A stretch of 40,947 nucleotides of DNA from Lachnospiraceae bacterium (GTDB lineage: Bacteria > Bacillota > Clostridia > Lachnospirales > Lachnospiraceae): positions 1 to 40,947 of the forward strand of contig JAFZGJ010000133.1 in the NCBI GenBank assembly GCA_017555455.1, read 5' to 3'. Shown here in pieces: positions 40,931 through 40,947 of this stretch. The notes under the pieces are model-generated. The model was not told the origin of the DNA, did no database searches, and worked only from the letters and a program-made list of their open reading frames with translations. A program made the translations under genes and the position numbers. Position 1 is the first letter of the stretch. Each line of letters starts with the position of its first letter.

Positions 40931-40947
40931 TAAGATATTGCTGCTAT

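Noticed and set aside
1-40947. tRNA, rRNA or other large structured RNA genes
   Set aside because: No acceptor/T-loop motif or rRNA segment was recognised on either strand, though a covariance-model search was not possible here.

Overview
The window looks like a chromosome segment of a low-GC, spore-forming Clostridia bacterium, most likely a Lachnospiraceae-type gut anaerobe. This rests on gene content: a dcw cell-division cluster ending in ftsZ and followed by spoIIGA-sigE, a Tn916-type xis/int pair, and A/T-rich genes with strong AGGAGG ribosome binding sites. No species was identified; there are no rRNA or tRNA genes and no CRISPR array.

Region 1 (1 to about 10.8 kb) is accessory DNA. 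It opens with the 3' part of an AgrC-type GHKL sensor kinase, followed by five unfamiliar signal-peptide-less proteins (1005-5229). Three share one core domain, two of these are a tandem duplication that includes the leader hairpin, and a fourth resembles flagellar hook/cap proteins. A gap inside this cassette carries two pairs of TTTCACA-like repeats exactly 21 bp apart, the geometry of LytTR regulator sites. Next come an XRE regulator, a GAF/SARP-like regulator, a type IV AbiEi/AbiEii toxin-antitoxin pair whose promoter is overlapped by a perfect inverted repeat, a cluster of AGCGAAC repeats, a second XRE regulator, an excisionase and a tyrosine integrase. TTGGTACGT repeats lie between int and ychF, so the element's right end is probably just upstream of ychF. 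Its left end is not resolved.

Region 2 (10.8-24.1 kb) is conserved chromosome: ychF, then mraZ-rsmH-ftsL-pbp-pbp-mraY-murD-ftsW-divIB-ftsZ, running from a promoter with MraZ boxes to a terminator after ftsZ. murE, murG, murB and murC are not in this cluster.

Region 3 (24.1-28.2 kb) holds spoIIGA-sigE (mother-cell sporulation sigma factor and its processing protease), an NCS2 purine/uracil permease and a (p)ppGpp synthetase-domain protein. The spoIIGA start lies in nested inverted repeats and has no canonical in-frame start codon at the position its conserved N-terminus requires.

Region 4 (28.2-36.1 kb) is a divergent molybdenum locus. A minus-strand operon encodes a binding-protein ABC importer, a ModE-type DNA-binding protein and a fused P-loop NTPase/MobA-like nucleotidyltransferase. 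The plus strand encodes the FAD, 2Fe-2S and molybdopterin subunits of a xanthine-dehydrogenase-family hydroxylase. A shared promoter/operator region separates them.

Region 5 (36.1-40.9 kb) has a PgeF/YlmD-type protein, an internally shortened EamA transporter with a His-rich tail, a TetR regulator divergent from glgB, and a mazEF-type toxin-antitoxin pair.
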